Assembly (NCBI GenBank): GCA_965263375.1
Contig: OZ253669.1
Coordinates: 372,001-436,000, forward strand
Direction: 5' to 3'
DNA from: JAJFFW01 sp965263375
GTDB lineage: Bacteria > Pseudomonadota > Alphaproteobacteria > Caulobacterales > Parvularculaceae
DNA: 64,000 nucleotides
Shown: positions 35,945 through 45,083 of the stretch, piece after piece
Numbering within the stretch: the first letter of the stretch is position 1
How the letters are laid out: each line of letters opens with the position of its first letter
The notes under the pieces: generated by a model
What the model saw: only the letters and a program-made list of their open reading frames with translations
Told to the model about the DNA's origin: nothing
Database searches by the model: none
Position numbers and translations under genes: made by a program

Positions 35945-35962
35945 TTGTGCTAGCACTATATA
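35945..35962 (-). promoter_or_regulatory. GTGCTAGCAC operator of the phosphoesterase-phn operon
   Basis: GTGCTAGCAC is at 35947-35956. On the minus strand it is preceded by TATAGT, overlapping as at the importer, and TTGCAA stands 16 bp upstream of that as a -35-like box. The block TATATAGTGCTAGCACAATA is identical to the importer site over 20 bases. Confidence 0.75.
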
Positions 35963-36042
35963 AGAGTGTTGAACCTTTGCAAGGAATTTCAACACTCCGT
36001 GAACCGTCGAGAAGTGACAGCTCTGACTAAGCGCCTTCCAGT

Positions 36043-36081
36043 TAGAAAGGCGCCCTCGCATTGCTGATACGAGGGGGCCTT
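36043..36081 (-). terminator. Terminator of the 36.1-39.1 kb TonB receptor gene
   Basis: On the minus strand AAGGCCCCCTCG pairs with CGAGGGCGCCTT (one C-C mismatch), followed by TTC, 60 bp after the receptor stop codon. The short T tract makes it moderate in strength. Confidence 0.6.
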
Positions 36082-36140
36082 CTCCAATTCCGTTTAGGTA
36101 CTCTGAGTAAGGGTTGAGGGTTGAATGGCCCCCAACTTAC

Positions 36141-39053
36141 TTAAAAGGTTTGACGTATACGCATGTAAATATTGCGCCCACGTAGGTCAGCGCCAACAAG
36201 CGGGTCGTAACCTGGACGATCGATGTCGGTACGTGTTCCAGAAATTACTTCGCCACTGGAGTTTAGTCGGGTGAGTGCTGGTGGATCTTGATCGAAGACA
36301 TTCTCAACACCAAGCACAAGCCCTGTGCCTTCTGTTCCGAACAACTGCGTAAGGTCGAGGCCGTACTGTAAGTCTACAGTGATATAGCTATCAATCGGCG
36401 CATTGTTGGACTGATCATTATCATACCCACCGATGTATCTTACCGTCGCGTTTGCGCTGTGAATATCCTTCAACCAACCGAATGATGTGTTAAACCGCCA
36501 TTGTGGAATAGGCGCAAAGTTATTGGTGAAGTTTCGATTGCCAGCGCCGTCGAAGCTAACATCACCATCGTTCACGTCAAATTTCCGGACATAGGTGGCG
36601 TTTGCCGATGCGACAAAGTCACCCAATGATCCAGCGTTCATTCCATAACTGAAAGCAATATCCAGGCCGTCCGTCTGAACTTCGCCGATGTTTACAAACT
36701 CAGTATTGATCTGGAGCAGGTTGCCGCCGCCATCACGAATAACTCTTGGGTCATTAGCAATTCCGTCTCCGGCGCAGTCATTGTTCAGGATAGCCTGCGC
36801 ACTTTCCGATTGTGCGATTAGGTCTGTATAGTCGTAAGACCAATAGTCCACGCTTAATTGCATGCCATTGGCTGGGGTCACAACAACACCAACATTATAG
36901 TTGTCGGAAGATTGTGGCTTTAGATCATCCGATCCCTGCACACTGACAATTGCACCACCATTGCGTCCAACCGCATCACAAACTGCGCCTGTTGCGCCGG
37001 AAATTGTTGGATCGTCAAAAAACGAGGTGGACCGTGAGGATGAAGTCTGGCGAAGGGAGGGCGCCTGAAAAGCTGTCCCGTAAGATCCTCGAAGACTGAG
37101 CCAATCCGTCGGTGATATACGAGCGGTGACTTTCGGGTCGGTGGTTGACCCTATACCGTCACCATAGTCTTCATATCTGAGCGCAACTTGAAGTTCTGCA
37201 AGGTCGTTAAATGGAATAACAGCTTCGCCAAACAGCGCATAGACGTCCTGCTCACCTTGTTGAGCAAACTCTAAACCCGATACGCGGCCTTCACCGGCGG
37301 ATTCCAACGGGTCTGGAACGGTTCGTAGCTCATTTTTTCTATACTGTGCGCCAAGTGCGGTCGAGACAAGTCCGGTCCCAAAGTCAAACAAGTCTCCGCT
37401 CACAATAAAGTCGGCCACATTTTGAGTGGTTTCGGATGAGGTCAAAAACGTGCCATTAAACTGGTCTATCACCTGCGTTTCATTGACGGATGTGCTGACG
37501 CCGTCCTTGGGAGAGACTAGCTCGGGATTAGAGATGGCCGTACCAAACGGATTGAACTCGCCATCGATAATCAACTGGTTAAAAACATCCGAGCGAATAT
37601 TGAATGGACGTTGAGAGGTGACTTTACCCGTGGCAAATTGATAGGATGCTCTTGCTGTCCAGTCATTCGGCAAGTCAAATTCGAGCCCGTTCACGCTTCT
37701 GAAGTAGTTCAGCTCCGTCCGATTCAAATTGTCCGATAATGGATTGTTTCCGTTATAAAGCACGCCAAGCGGACGCATTTGAGCAGCGAGATCCACACCT
37801 TGGTGAACCGCTGGGTCCCATGCATCAGGCCCGATGTAAATAACGCCTGTTGCGTCGTTAGGATCAGCGATGAAAAAGTTGAATGGGTGGTCACCGGGGA
37901 TATAAACATTTCCTGCACTGTTTTCTTCAACAAGCCCGCCAGCAAATGCGGAAGGCCCGAACTGCGCTCGGATCTTATTTCTTGAGGCATTCGATTCATT
38001 AAAGAAGCGGATTCCATCAGCAAGCTCATAAGTGAACTCGACATACCCTTGAAGACGATCTTCCTCTGGGATGACGGCAAGTTGTTCCGCAAACGAGTGT
38101 CGGCAGAGACTATTATTAGTTGAACCATCGTCATTTGTGATGAAAAAGCCTCCGGCAGCCAAACAGTCTGGGTCCGCTACGCGCGTAGAACCCGGTACGC
38201 CAATGAACCCGCCATCAGCGCTCGTCGTTGCGCGCCGGTAAGAGCCGGGGTGCCCCGTGGACGACAAGAGCCGTGAACGGCTTTCGTCTCCACCGCCAAT
38301 GATTCGATCGTTCAGCCAGTCAAAATCAGTTCGTAGATTTCCGGTTTGCCCATAGTAGCCGCCAAAGAAGTTGATATGCCCTTTGTCAAAAGCGGTGCCG
38401 AATGCAACTTGAGCGGAGTAAGTCTCATTAGACGAGTTTTCATAATCAGCTTGAAACTCCAAACCTTCAAAACCGCTCCGTGTCACGATATTGGCAACAC
38501 CCGCTACCGCCTCGGAACCGTAAATCGCTGAAGCACCGTCTTTGAGGACTTCGATCCGATCAATCATGATTGTCGGAAACTGATTGATATCCACAAACTC
38601 GTTGCCGGTATTGTCAGACAATGGAGACACGCCAGCGCGCCGGCCATTCACAAGCGTCAGTGTTGAGCCTAGGCCAAGACCGCGCAGATTGAATTGGCCC
38701 GTTGCGCCAATAGGATCAACTTCGCTGTTGCCTATTGACCCTGTATTGCTCGGAATGGCGCGCAATAAGTCGGAGGGTTGGTTTACCCCAAAGGAAAGCA
38801 GCTCCTCGCGCGAGACGACTTGCAAAGGCAGATTCGCGTCAAAGCCGGACCGAGCGACGTTTGATCCTGTTACAACGACAACGTCTTGGACGGATTGAGC
38901 CTCATCATTTTGCTCTGTAATTGTTTCGATCTCTTGTGCGAACGACGTTGCGCCCGTTGAGATCGCCGCAACCACCGATGTCGTCAGCATTAAGTGTTTT
39001 AGCGTTTGAGAGTTTTGACCCTCGCGGCGCCCCGCCGATTTACCAAAAAACAT
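36141..39053 (-). CDS. TonB-dependent receptor of the phn-linked regulon
   Basis: A 970-aa outer-membrane receptor. The signal peptide (LTTSVVAAISTGATSFA) is followed by a plug domain with VVVTGSNVARSGF, FNLRGLGLGSTLTLVNGRRAG and KDGASAIYGSEAVAGVANI. The large barrel ends RNIYMRIRQTF with a terminal Phe. The start is the ATG at 39053, as AAGGAG lies just upstream; a longer frame starts at 39074. A TATAGTGCTAGCAC block on the same strand 250 bp upstream places it with the importer and phn operon. It is a paralogue of the receptor at 50.7 kb. The substrate is probably an organophosphorus compound too large for porins; this is inference. Confidence 0.9.
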   Translation of the reverse strand: MFFGKSAGRREGQNSQTLKHLMLTTSVVAAISTGATSFAQEIETITEQNDEAQSVQDVVVVTGSNVARSGFDANLPLQVVSREELLSFGVNQPSDLLRAIPSNTGSIGNSEVDPIGATGQFNLRGLGLGSTLTLVNGRRAGVSPLSDNTGNEFVDINQFPTIMIDRIEVLKDGASAIYGSEAVAGVANIVTRSGFEGLEFQADYENSSNETYSAQVAFGTAFDKGHINFFGGYYGQTGNLRTDFDWLNDRIIGGGDESRSRLLSSTGHPGSYRRATTSADGGFIGVPGSTRVADPDCLAAGGFFITNDDGSTNNSLCRHSFAEQLAVIPEEDRLQGYVEFTYELADGIRFFNESNASRNKIRAQFGPSAFAGGLVEENSAGNVYIPGDHPFNFFIADPNDATGVIYIGPDAWDPAVHQGVDLAAQMRPLGVLYNGNNPLSDNLNRTELNYFRSVNGLEFDLPNDWTARASYQFATGKVTSQRPFNIRSDVFNQLIIDGEFNPFGTAISNPELVSPKDGVSTSVNETQVIDQFNGTFLTSSETTQNVADFIVSGDLFDFGTGLVSTALGAQYRKNELRTVPDPLESAGEGRVSGLEFAQQGEQDVYALFGEAVIPFNDLAELQVALRYEDYGDGIGSTTDPKVTARISPTDWLSLRGSYGTAFQAPSLRQTSSSRSTSFFDDPTISGATGAVCDAVGRNGGAIVSVQGSDDLKPQSSDNYNVGVVVTPANGMQLSVDYWSYDYTDLIAQSESAQAILNNDCAGDGIANDPRVIRDGGGNLLQINTEFVNIGEVQTDGLDIAFSYGMNAGSLGDFVASANATYVRKFDVNDGDVSFDGAGNRNFTNNFAPIPQWRFNTSFGWLKDIHSANATVRYIGGYDNDQSNNAPIDSYITVDLQYGLDLTQLFGTEGTGLVLGVENVFDQDPPALTRLNSSGEVISGTRTDIDRPGYDPLVGADLRGRNIYMRIRQTF

Positions 39054-39347
39054 ATTACCCCGCTCCTTGTCCACGAGTTCAGACGCCCCTCATTGCGAAG
39101 GACCACATTGAAACATTGGCTGCTGAAGTCAGCGCCGATCCAAGCCTTCAAGTTTAGGAAGCAGAGAATTTTGCATCTGTAACAAAGATACATTCTGCAC
39201 CTGTTTGAATCTGCTCAACCTACTCCCTCAACCGACACCTTCACCACACCCTAGTGACAAACCCATACAAAACTTGATTTGTCATCTATGTGTTGTAAAG
39301 TGCTAGCACTATATGATTTGTAAATTGGCGAAGCGAGTGAAGTTTTC
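39054..39347. other. Divergent region between TonB receptor and small unknown gene
   Basis: A spacer of 294 bp. It contains the third GTGCTAGCAC operator at 39300-39309 and a T-poor stretch before the receptor RBS. Any receptor transcript starting at the operator would have an untranslated leader of about 240 nt, which is long. Confidence 0.5.
39298..39316 (-). promoter_or_regulatory. GTGCTAGCAC operator in the TonB receptor/small protein interval
   Basis: GTGCTAGCAC is at 39300-39309. The minus strand reads CATATAGTGCTAGCAC, keeping the TATAGT box in the direction of the receptor. The opposite direction leads to the small gene at 39348, 38 bp away, so both genes may be controlled. Confidence 0.68.
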
Positions 39348-39923
39348 ATGACAGAAGAGAGTGGATATCAGGATGTCGAGGAGCCAGCAGAAACGAAGCG
39401 TCTTAGCACAAAGCTGGAGAAAATTGATGAGACAAAGCGCACTAGATACGACACTGAAATCACTTATCAGGTTAGTTACTGTCCAACACCTGCGCTGGCA
39501 TTAGATGTTGCTAGCAGCTATACGGTTTGTAAGCAGATAAAAAAGAAACTCGAGGCTCCGATTGTTTTGATCGCTTGTTCAGCCTCCCCAACGGGGATGT
39601 GCGGGGTCACCTCTAAAGTTGACATTTCCGGATATTTGAGAACACCCATTTCCGCCACAAAAGAATTGACGATCGAGACCCAGCAATATGTCGAAACACT
39701 TGGGCATCCGATTGTTGTCCTGCTCCAGGAAACTGGGGCAGCGCTATTTCAACCAGGCAGATCCCCTAAACGTGTTCATCGCACTATAGCGTTCGGGAAG
39801 TCCTCATCAACTGCTGCGCCACCACCTATCCATGAACTGCGACGAGCAGTATTATGCTTCGACTCAAAGGAAGTGTCGTTATCAAGCTTAGTGCAGCAAG
39901 TAATAAACGAGACTTACAAATGA
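39348..39923 (+). CDS. Unknown small protein, family A paralogue 1
   Basis: A 191-aa cytoplasmic-type protein without signal peptide. The core at about residues 100-145 reads PISATKELTIETQQYVETLG, then HPIVVLLQETGAALFQPGRS. It is clearly related to the proteins at 53.9 and 60.4 kb: all share ELxxxSxxxxxxxGxPLxVxLxExGxALFxxG and a following Lys/Arg pair. The N-terminal ~45 residues are acidic and unlike the others. It is divergent from a TonB receptor and lies under the GTGCTAGCAC operator. I recognise no described family. It may be a regulator or adaptor of TonB-receptor loci, but function is unknown. Confidence 0.75.
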   Translation: MTEESGYQDVEEPAETKRLSTKLEKIDETKRTRYDTEITYQVSYCPTPALALDVASSYTVCKQIKKKLEAPIVLIACSASPTGMCGVTSKVDISGYLRTPISATKELTIETQQYVETLGHPIVVLLQETGAALFQPGRSPKRVHRTIAFGKSSSTAAPPPIHELRRAVLCFDSKEVSLSSLVQQVINETYK

Positions 39924-40465
39924 AGCGGGGCGCCGGGAGGGAAAGAATTTTGTTGAGCGAGGGACCTCGAAACGGCGGGGAAACTCTTAGGATCAAGCGG
40001 GTTCGTTCACTAACGCCGTACGACCAGATTCCGGTGTAAGACAAAGGGTATGGGGGGGTGAGCGCAAGAGGGATGAAAAGGTGCTCCGTGGCGGGACGTC
40101 TTTGGTGTAAAGCCAAATCAGAACACCGATTGAAGCTATGGCTTGCCATGCGGGTGAATGCACATTTCGTGGAGGATCATCAATGACGAAAAGCCCCCCT
40201 GGCTAAAACGCACACCGGGCGGTCCCTCTCGCTGATCTTTCGGCGGCGCTGGCGCGCCTGCAAGATGGGACACCATGGTTTATAGGCATATAATTCATCC
40301 CATTCAAATCCAATCAATTATGTACTCTACACAATCCAACTGGTATTCGTTGAATATGCCTCCGCGAGAAACATCGCCTTTTTTAAAAAGATCGCCCATA
40401 TTCACAAATTGTCCTAAGCGTTAAACGATAGGGTTTGATTGTGGTGCTTACTGGTGGTGCTAAGT
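39924..40465. other. Gene-free stretch before the citryl-CoA lyase operon end
   Basis: About 540 bp. There are short open frames on both strands but none has a good RBS or recognisable motif. Small purine-rich and GC-rich blocks alternate, suggesting decayed coding DNA. No terminator with a T tract was found for the operon that ends at 40466. Confidence 0.45.
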
Positions 40466-41251
40466 CTATCCATCGTATGTCCAGCGATAGTGGGGAGGGG
40501 TGGGACCTTTGTTACGTCCGCCTTGCTGCATTTGTTCCCAGGCATGGGATAAGATGCCGACAGATCGAGAAATACAAAATAGTCCGCGGGCGAGCGGTGG
40601 TTTAAAACCGAGTTCGGCATAGATCACGGCGGTGGCGCCGTCTATGTTCATGCCTAGCGGTTTCCCGGTCTTGCGAATTAAGACGTCCTGAATTTCCTGG
40701 CCGATCACGGCAAACCTTCCGTTCACTACACCTTGTTTCTCCGCGGCTTTGACGAGAGAAAGTAAACGTGGCGCTCGCGGATCATCTGGTTTGTGGTATC
40801 GGTGACCAAATCCAGGAATAAATTTTGTCCGCTCATGTTGCCATTTGGCGATCATGTCTTTTGTCGCGTCAGTAAGTGTAGCGCCGTTGCGAATTGTTTC
40901 ATCGATCCATCCGTACAGTTCTACCGCTTGTTCGCCCGCGCCGCCATGGACGTCGTCAAGCATGTTCACCGCAGAAGCCATTGCTCCATTTAGACCAAGG
41001 CCGCATGTGACGGCCATCCGTGCCGCCGCGATGGAGGGCGCTTGAGGCCCATGGTCAACCGCAGCGACGAGTGCTGACTCCAAAAGGCGTGATTGCGCTT
41101 CACTTGGCATCTCACCTCTTGTCATCAGCCAGATCATCTGCGGAAATGTTATGTTTCCAATTAGATCTTGTATGTGGTGCCCACGGATCGAAATGCAACC
41201 GGGTTCCATGTCGATAATTGAAGTACGCCACCAGTCGGATACATCGCTCAT
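40466..41251 (-). CDS. Citryl-CoA lyase (short citrate-synthase-family enzyme)
   Basis: A 261-aa member of the citrate synthase fold, far shorter than true citrate synthase (~430 aa). Equivalents of the catalytic residues are in place: HGGAGE, PGFGHRYHKPDDPR and MNIDGATAVI. Short forms act as citryl-CoA lyases, splitting citryl-CoA to acetyl-CoA and oxaloacetate. It is coupled by ATGA to the aconitase gene and stands with a CoA-transferase able to make citryl-CoA. A related acyl such as 2-methylcitryl-CoA is an alternative substrate. Confidence 0.82.
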   Translation of the reverse strand: MSDVSDWWRTSIIDMEPGCISIRGHHIQDLIGNITFPQMIWLMTRGEMPSEAQSRLLESALVAAVDHGPQAPSIAAARMAVTCGLGLNGAMASAVNMLDDVHGGAGEQAVELYGWIDETIRNGATLTDATKDMIAKWQHERTKFIPGFGHRYHKPDDPRAPRLLSLVKAAEKQGVVNGRFAVIGQEIQDVLIRKTGKPLGMNIDGATAVIYAELGFKPPLARGLFCISRSVGILSHAWEQMQQGGRNKGPTPPHYRWTYDG

Positions 41252-43881
41252 GAGATTCCCCCCTTCTCAGCATATTCTTGCGACAAGGCGCTCTTTGCGA
41301 CATATGGTAGAATGCCGCCACTCTGTAAATAAGCGAGTTCTTCTTCCGTCTCAATTTGGGCGGTTAAGGTTACAGAATTAAAGTCTTGACCCCTCGTAAA
41401 TTTTGCTTTGATTTTCGCAAGGGGCCAAAGTTCGCAAAGCGAAGTCTCGACGTTGATACGCGTGGCCGCGTCTACGGATAGACTTTCGATGCTATCGTCA
41501 TCGGTAAATGTTAGGGGTAGTACGCCCATCCTGACCAGATTAGCCCTGTGAATACGTTCAAAACTCCTAGCGATAACTGCCTTTACGCCCAGCAGGCGGG
41601 TCCCTTTAGCAGCCCAATCGCGCGCAGAGCCGGCGCCGTACATTTCACCAGCAAGCACGACGATGTCCTCCGCATTTTTTCGGTAATGTTCAGCAGCCTC
41701 AAATACCGATACAGTCGGCCCATCTGGCAAGATTTGTGTCCATCCACCAGTATTAGTGCTGAGAGAATTCTCCAGTCGAAGGTGAGCAAATGTACCGCGC
41801 GCCATAATCTCGTGTTCACCGCGGCGGGCCCCATATGCATTAAAGTCAGCGCGGTTAATGCCTTTTGATTTCAGATAGGCCGCAGCAGGACTATCCTCAC
41901 TAATTCTTGCGACAGGGGAAATATGGTCCGTCGTCACGAAGTCTCCAAGTATGAGTAGTGGTTTCGCATTGTTGAGCAAAGGTGATCTTTGCTCAAAGGC
42001 GCAATCAAGTTCAAAGAAAGGCGGTTGTCGCAGGTAAGTGCTCTTTTCTGACCAAGGAAATATTGCTGTGGCTGGGGCTGCTAAAGACGCCCAGCTATCG
42101 TCCCCTTTTGTGAAATTAGAGTAGCTCTCACGAAACTGGCCCGGCGACAAAGCAGTACGCATCGCCGCTTCAATTTCATCAATCGTTGGCCAAATTTCAG
42201 AAAGCATAACCGGATCGTCAGTAGAGCTAAGCGATATTGGCTCAGACTCGAGATCGATATTCATTGTGCCAGCAAGGGCGTAAGCAATAACGAGCGGAGG
42301 GGAAGCAAGAAAATTCGCCTTTACTTGAGGGTGAATACGGCCCTCAAAATTCCTGTTGCCCGAAAGAACTGATGAAACAGTAATGCTTGTCTTTTGCAAA
42401 GCTCGGGAAACTTCCGGATTCAGTTCTCCTGAATTTCCAACGCATGTTGTGCAGCCGAAAGCTACTAGGTCAAAGCCAAGTGCAGATAGATCATCTAAAA
42501 GGTCTAGGTTTTTCAAGTAGTCAGCGACTACGCGTGATCCTGGCGCCAGTGATGTTTTTATTCGTTGATTAACGGATAGACCAAATTTGCGCGCTTTACG
42601 CGCCAGAAGACCAGCAGCAATCATACCCTCCGGATTCGATGTATTCGTGCAACTGGTTATTGACGCGAGGACAATGTCGCCGGTTTTTAACGGAGCTCCA
42701 TCTGAAGTAGTTGCTTCATGGCTGTCTTGGTCGGGAAATAATTTTGTAAGTCCCGACAAATTCCGTCGCTCATGTGGCCGCTTGGGACCGGCGACAACGC
42801 GCCTGACATCGCTGAGATTGTATTTCAAAGAGGTTTCAGCAACCGGAGAGAAATCTGGATCAAAAAACAAACCATTGGCACGCAGATATGTTTCAACATG
42901 AATTACTTTGCGCGGATCGCGGCCTGTGAGGCGAAGATAGTCGAGAGTGCGGTCATCCACAGGAAAGAAAGCCGCCGTAGCTCCAAACTCCGGCGCCATA
43001 TTCGCTATAGTAAGGCGATCGGCTGCCGAAAGTTCGGTAACACCTGGTCCGCAGAACTCTATGATCTTACCAACAACGCCTATAGCACGAAAAAATTCTG
43101 TCATGCTAAGGACAATATCGGTCGCCAAAATTCCAGTGCTCACAGTCCCTAGCAGTTGAACTCCAACGACGGAGGGAGTGGTCATCGATACTGGCTCCCC
43201 CAGCATCACCGCTTCCGCTTCAATTCCGCCAACGCCCCAGCCTAGAACGCCAAGGCCGTTGACCATGGTCGTATGACTATCCGTGCCTATAACGGTATCT
43301 GGAAAGCTCCACTTTGGGCCATCCATAGGCCGTGTGGCGATCACGTCTGTAAGGTACTCTGTATTCACTTGATGAACGATGCCCTGGCCTGGCGGAACGA
43401 TACGGAGGTTTTTAAAGGCTTGCTGAGCCCATTTTAAAAATACGTATCGTTCTTCATTAGCTTCAAACTCAATAGCAAGATTGCGTTGGAAAGCGTCTGG
43501 TCGCCGCGAAACATGGGCCATCACCGAATGATCGATAACGAGGTCCGCAGGTGTTTTCGGATTAATTAGATTGGGATCAACGCCCATCTCTAAGGCCATG
43601 CTCCGGAGCGCCGCTAGATCAATCAGGGCAGGCATGCCTGCATAATCTTGCATCAATACGCGAGCTGGCCGAAATGCGATATCGATATTTTCCCCATCGA
43701 CGATCGCAGTTATTTTTGCCTCATAGTTTGAAGCAAGATTTTGGTGGCGTACGAGATTTTCGACAAGGATTCTTCGAGAAATTGCTTGCCGTCTAAGGCC
43801 AGGGAACGTTTGATACAATGACGCAAAATCCACAGATAACGTATCTGAAGCTTCGTCCGACTTAATATAGTCTGTATTCAT
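41248..43881 (-). CDS. acnA: Aconitate hydratase, AcnA type
   Basis: An 877-aa 4Fe-4S hydro-lyase interconverting citrate, cis-aconitate and isocitrate. DSHTTMVNGLGVLGWGVGGIEA, SITSCTNTSNP and CVGNSGEL provide the three cluster cysteines. The swivelling C-terminal domain has EMYGAGSARDWAAKG. A second, housekeeping aconitase would be expected elsewhere. Inside this operon it should hydrate cis-aconitate to citrate. Confidence 0.92.
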   Translation of the reverse strand: MNTDYIKSDEASDTLSVDFASLYQTFPGLRRQAISRRILVENLVRHQNLASNYEAKITAIVDGENIDIAFRPARVLMQDYAGMPALIDLAALRSMALEMGVDPNLINPKTPADLVIDHSVMAHVSRRPDAFQRNLAIEFEANEERYVFLKWAQQAFKNLRIVPPGQGIVHQVNTEYLTDVIATRPMDGPKWSFPDTVIGTDSHTTMVNGLGVLGWGVGGIEAEAVMLGEPVSMTTPSVVGVQLLGTVSTGILATDIVLSMTEFFRAIGVVGKIIEFCGPGVTELSAADRLTIANMAPEFGATAAFFPVDDRTLDYLRLTGRDPRKVIHVETYLRANGLFFDPDFSPVAETSLKYNLSDVRRVVAGPKRPHERRNLSGLTKLFPDQDSHEATTSDGAPLKTGDIVLASITSCTNTSNPEGMIAAGLLARKARKFGLSVNQRIKTSLAPGSRVVADYLKNLDLLDDLSALGFDLVAFGCTTCVGNSGELNPEVSRALQKTSITVSSVLSGNRNFEGRIHPQVKANFLASPPLVIAYALAGTMNIDLESEPISLSSTDDPVMLSEIWPTIDEIEAAMRTALSPGQFRESYSNFTKGDDSWASLAAPATAIFPWSEKSTYLRQPPFFELDCAFEQRSPLLNNAKPLLILGDFVTTDHISPVARISEDSPAAAYLKSKGINRADFNAYGARRGEHEIMARGTFAHLRLENSLSTNTGGWTQILPDGPTVSVFEAAEHYRKNAEDIVVLAGEMYGAGSARDWAAKGTRLLGVKAVIARSFERIHRANLVRMGVLPLTFTDDDSIESLSVDAATRINVETSLCELWPLAKIKAKFTRGQDFNSVTLTAQIETEEELAYLQSGGILPYVAKSALSQEYAEKGGIS

Positions 43882-43892
43882 ACATATACTCG

Positions 43893-45083
43893 TTATTTTT
43901 TTCCGTTGACGATTCCCGTTTTAAAAAGGGTATCGACTTCATTTGGTTGAAAACCTAACATGTTGAGAATAGCGCCCGTATCGGCTCCGGCTGCCGGAGG
44001 GTCAGATTTCAATTTGATCTTGCGTCCTCCTAACTCGATTGGAAGTGAGGGTAAGAACGCGTCTGGCCCGCTCGACAGTTGCGTCTTTAACAATCGCTCT
44101 CCAGCGCGCAAATGCGGGTCTTCGAACAGTTGCTCTGGACGCGCTACATGTGCGAAGGGGAGTTTTGCTTCCGTCGCTAGCGATGTTATTTGGCTGAGCG
44201 TCAAACTATTGACCAATCGAGTAATCTGAGAAATTAATGTGTCCCTGGCTTCAATTCGCTGGTTGTTAGTCCTCAGTGACTCATCAGCGCCAAGCTTCGG
44301 TTGATCAAAGACTTGGCAAAACCGCGCCCAATGACGATCAGACGTAATGCCAAGAAAAACTAATTCATCGTCTGCAGTTCGAAACTGATCGTATACGGCC
44401 CATGCTGATACGCGCGCTGTCATTGGAGGCACAGGGTCATCGGAAAGGGCGGCGTATGCCAGGTGCTGTCCCATTAAGAACATAGCCGATTCAAACAAAG
44501 CGCTTTTGACTTGTTGCCCGCGGCCCGTTTTATCCCGTTCACGTAAAGCAGCGAGAACGCCGATAACTCCGAATACTCCGCCCATAACATCAACAACCGA
44601 AGCGCCTGCCCGAAGCGGTTGTCCTGGAGGGCCAGTCATGTAAGCAAGACCGCTCATCATTTGAACGACCTCGTCTAAGGCGACCCGATTCTCGTAAGGC
44701 CCCGGAAGGAAACCCTTGAGGGATAGATAAATTAGCTTAGGGAATTCTTTTGTTAGGTCTTGCGCGCCGAGCTTTAGCCTTTCCATTGTTCCCGGCCCAA
44801 AATTCTCTATCAGAATATCGGATTGCGCGATCAATTTCCGGCAAATTTCTAGCCCCTCCGTGGTTTTTAAGTCGACGGAAAAGCTTTGTTTGTTGCGATT
44901 GTAAAATGGGAAGTATCCCGTGCCAAAACCTTTTAGCTGTCTTGTGGGATCACCTTTTGCCGGTTCTATGCGGATGACCTCTGCGCCTAAATCGGCGAAT
45001 ATAAGGCCTGCGGTCGGACCCATAACTGTGTGACCGAAATCAAGGACGCGCAAATCTTGAAATGGAAGAGGATAGTCTGTCAT
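43893..45083 (-). CDS. CaiB/BaiF class III CoA-transferase
   Basis: A 396-aa family III CoA-transferase. RVLDFGHTVMGPTAG, the DLGAEVIRIEP segment and the catalytic Asp in ENRVALDEVVQMMSGL fit formyl-CoA-transferase relatives. The start at 45083 has GGGAGG eleven bases upstream and overlaps the prpF-like stop by ATGA. In this operon it would activate a tricarboxylate, most simply citrate, to its CoA ester using succinyl-CoA or acetyl-CoA as donor. That is inference from context. Confidence 0.85.
   Translation of the reverse strand: MTDYPLPFQDLRVLDFGHTVMGPTAGLIFADLGAEVIRIEPAKGDPTRQLKGFGTGYFPFYNRNKQSFSVDLKTTEGLEICRKLIAQSDILIENFGPGTMERLKLGAQDLTKEFPKLIYLSLKGFLPGPYENRVALDEVVQMMSGLAYMTGPPGQPLRAGASVVDVMGGVFGVIGVLAALRERDKTGRGQQVKSALFESAMFLMGQHLAYAALSDDPVPPMTARVSAWAVYDQFRTADDELVFLGITSDRHWARFCQVFDQPKLGADESLRTNNQRIEARDTLISQITRLVNSLTLSQITSLATEAKLPFAHVARPEQLFEDPHLRAGERLLKTQLSSGPDAFLPSLPIELGGRKIKLKSDPPAAGADTGAILNMLGFQPNEVDTLFKTGIVNGKK

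Noticed and set aside
39826..40149. 107-aa minus-strand ORF
   Set aside because: It overlaps the end of the family A gene, has low-complexity composition and no RBS.
40466..41251. Citrate synthase
   Set aside because: At 261 aa it is too short, and the operon has a CoA-transferase, which fits citryl-CoA lyase.
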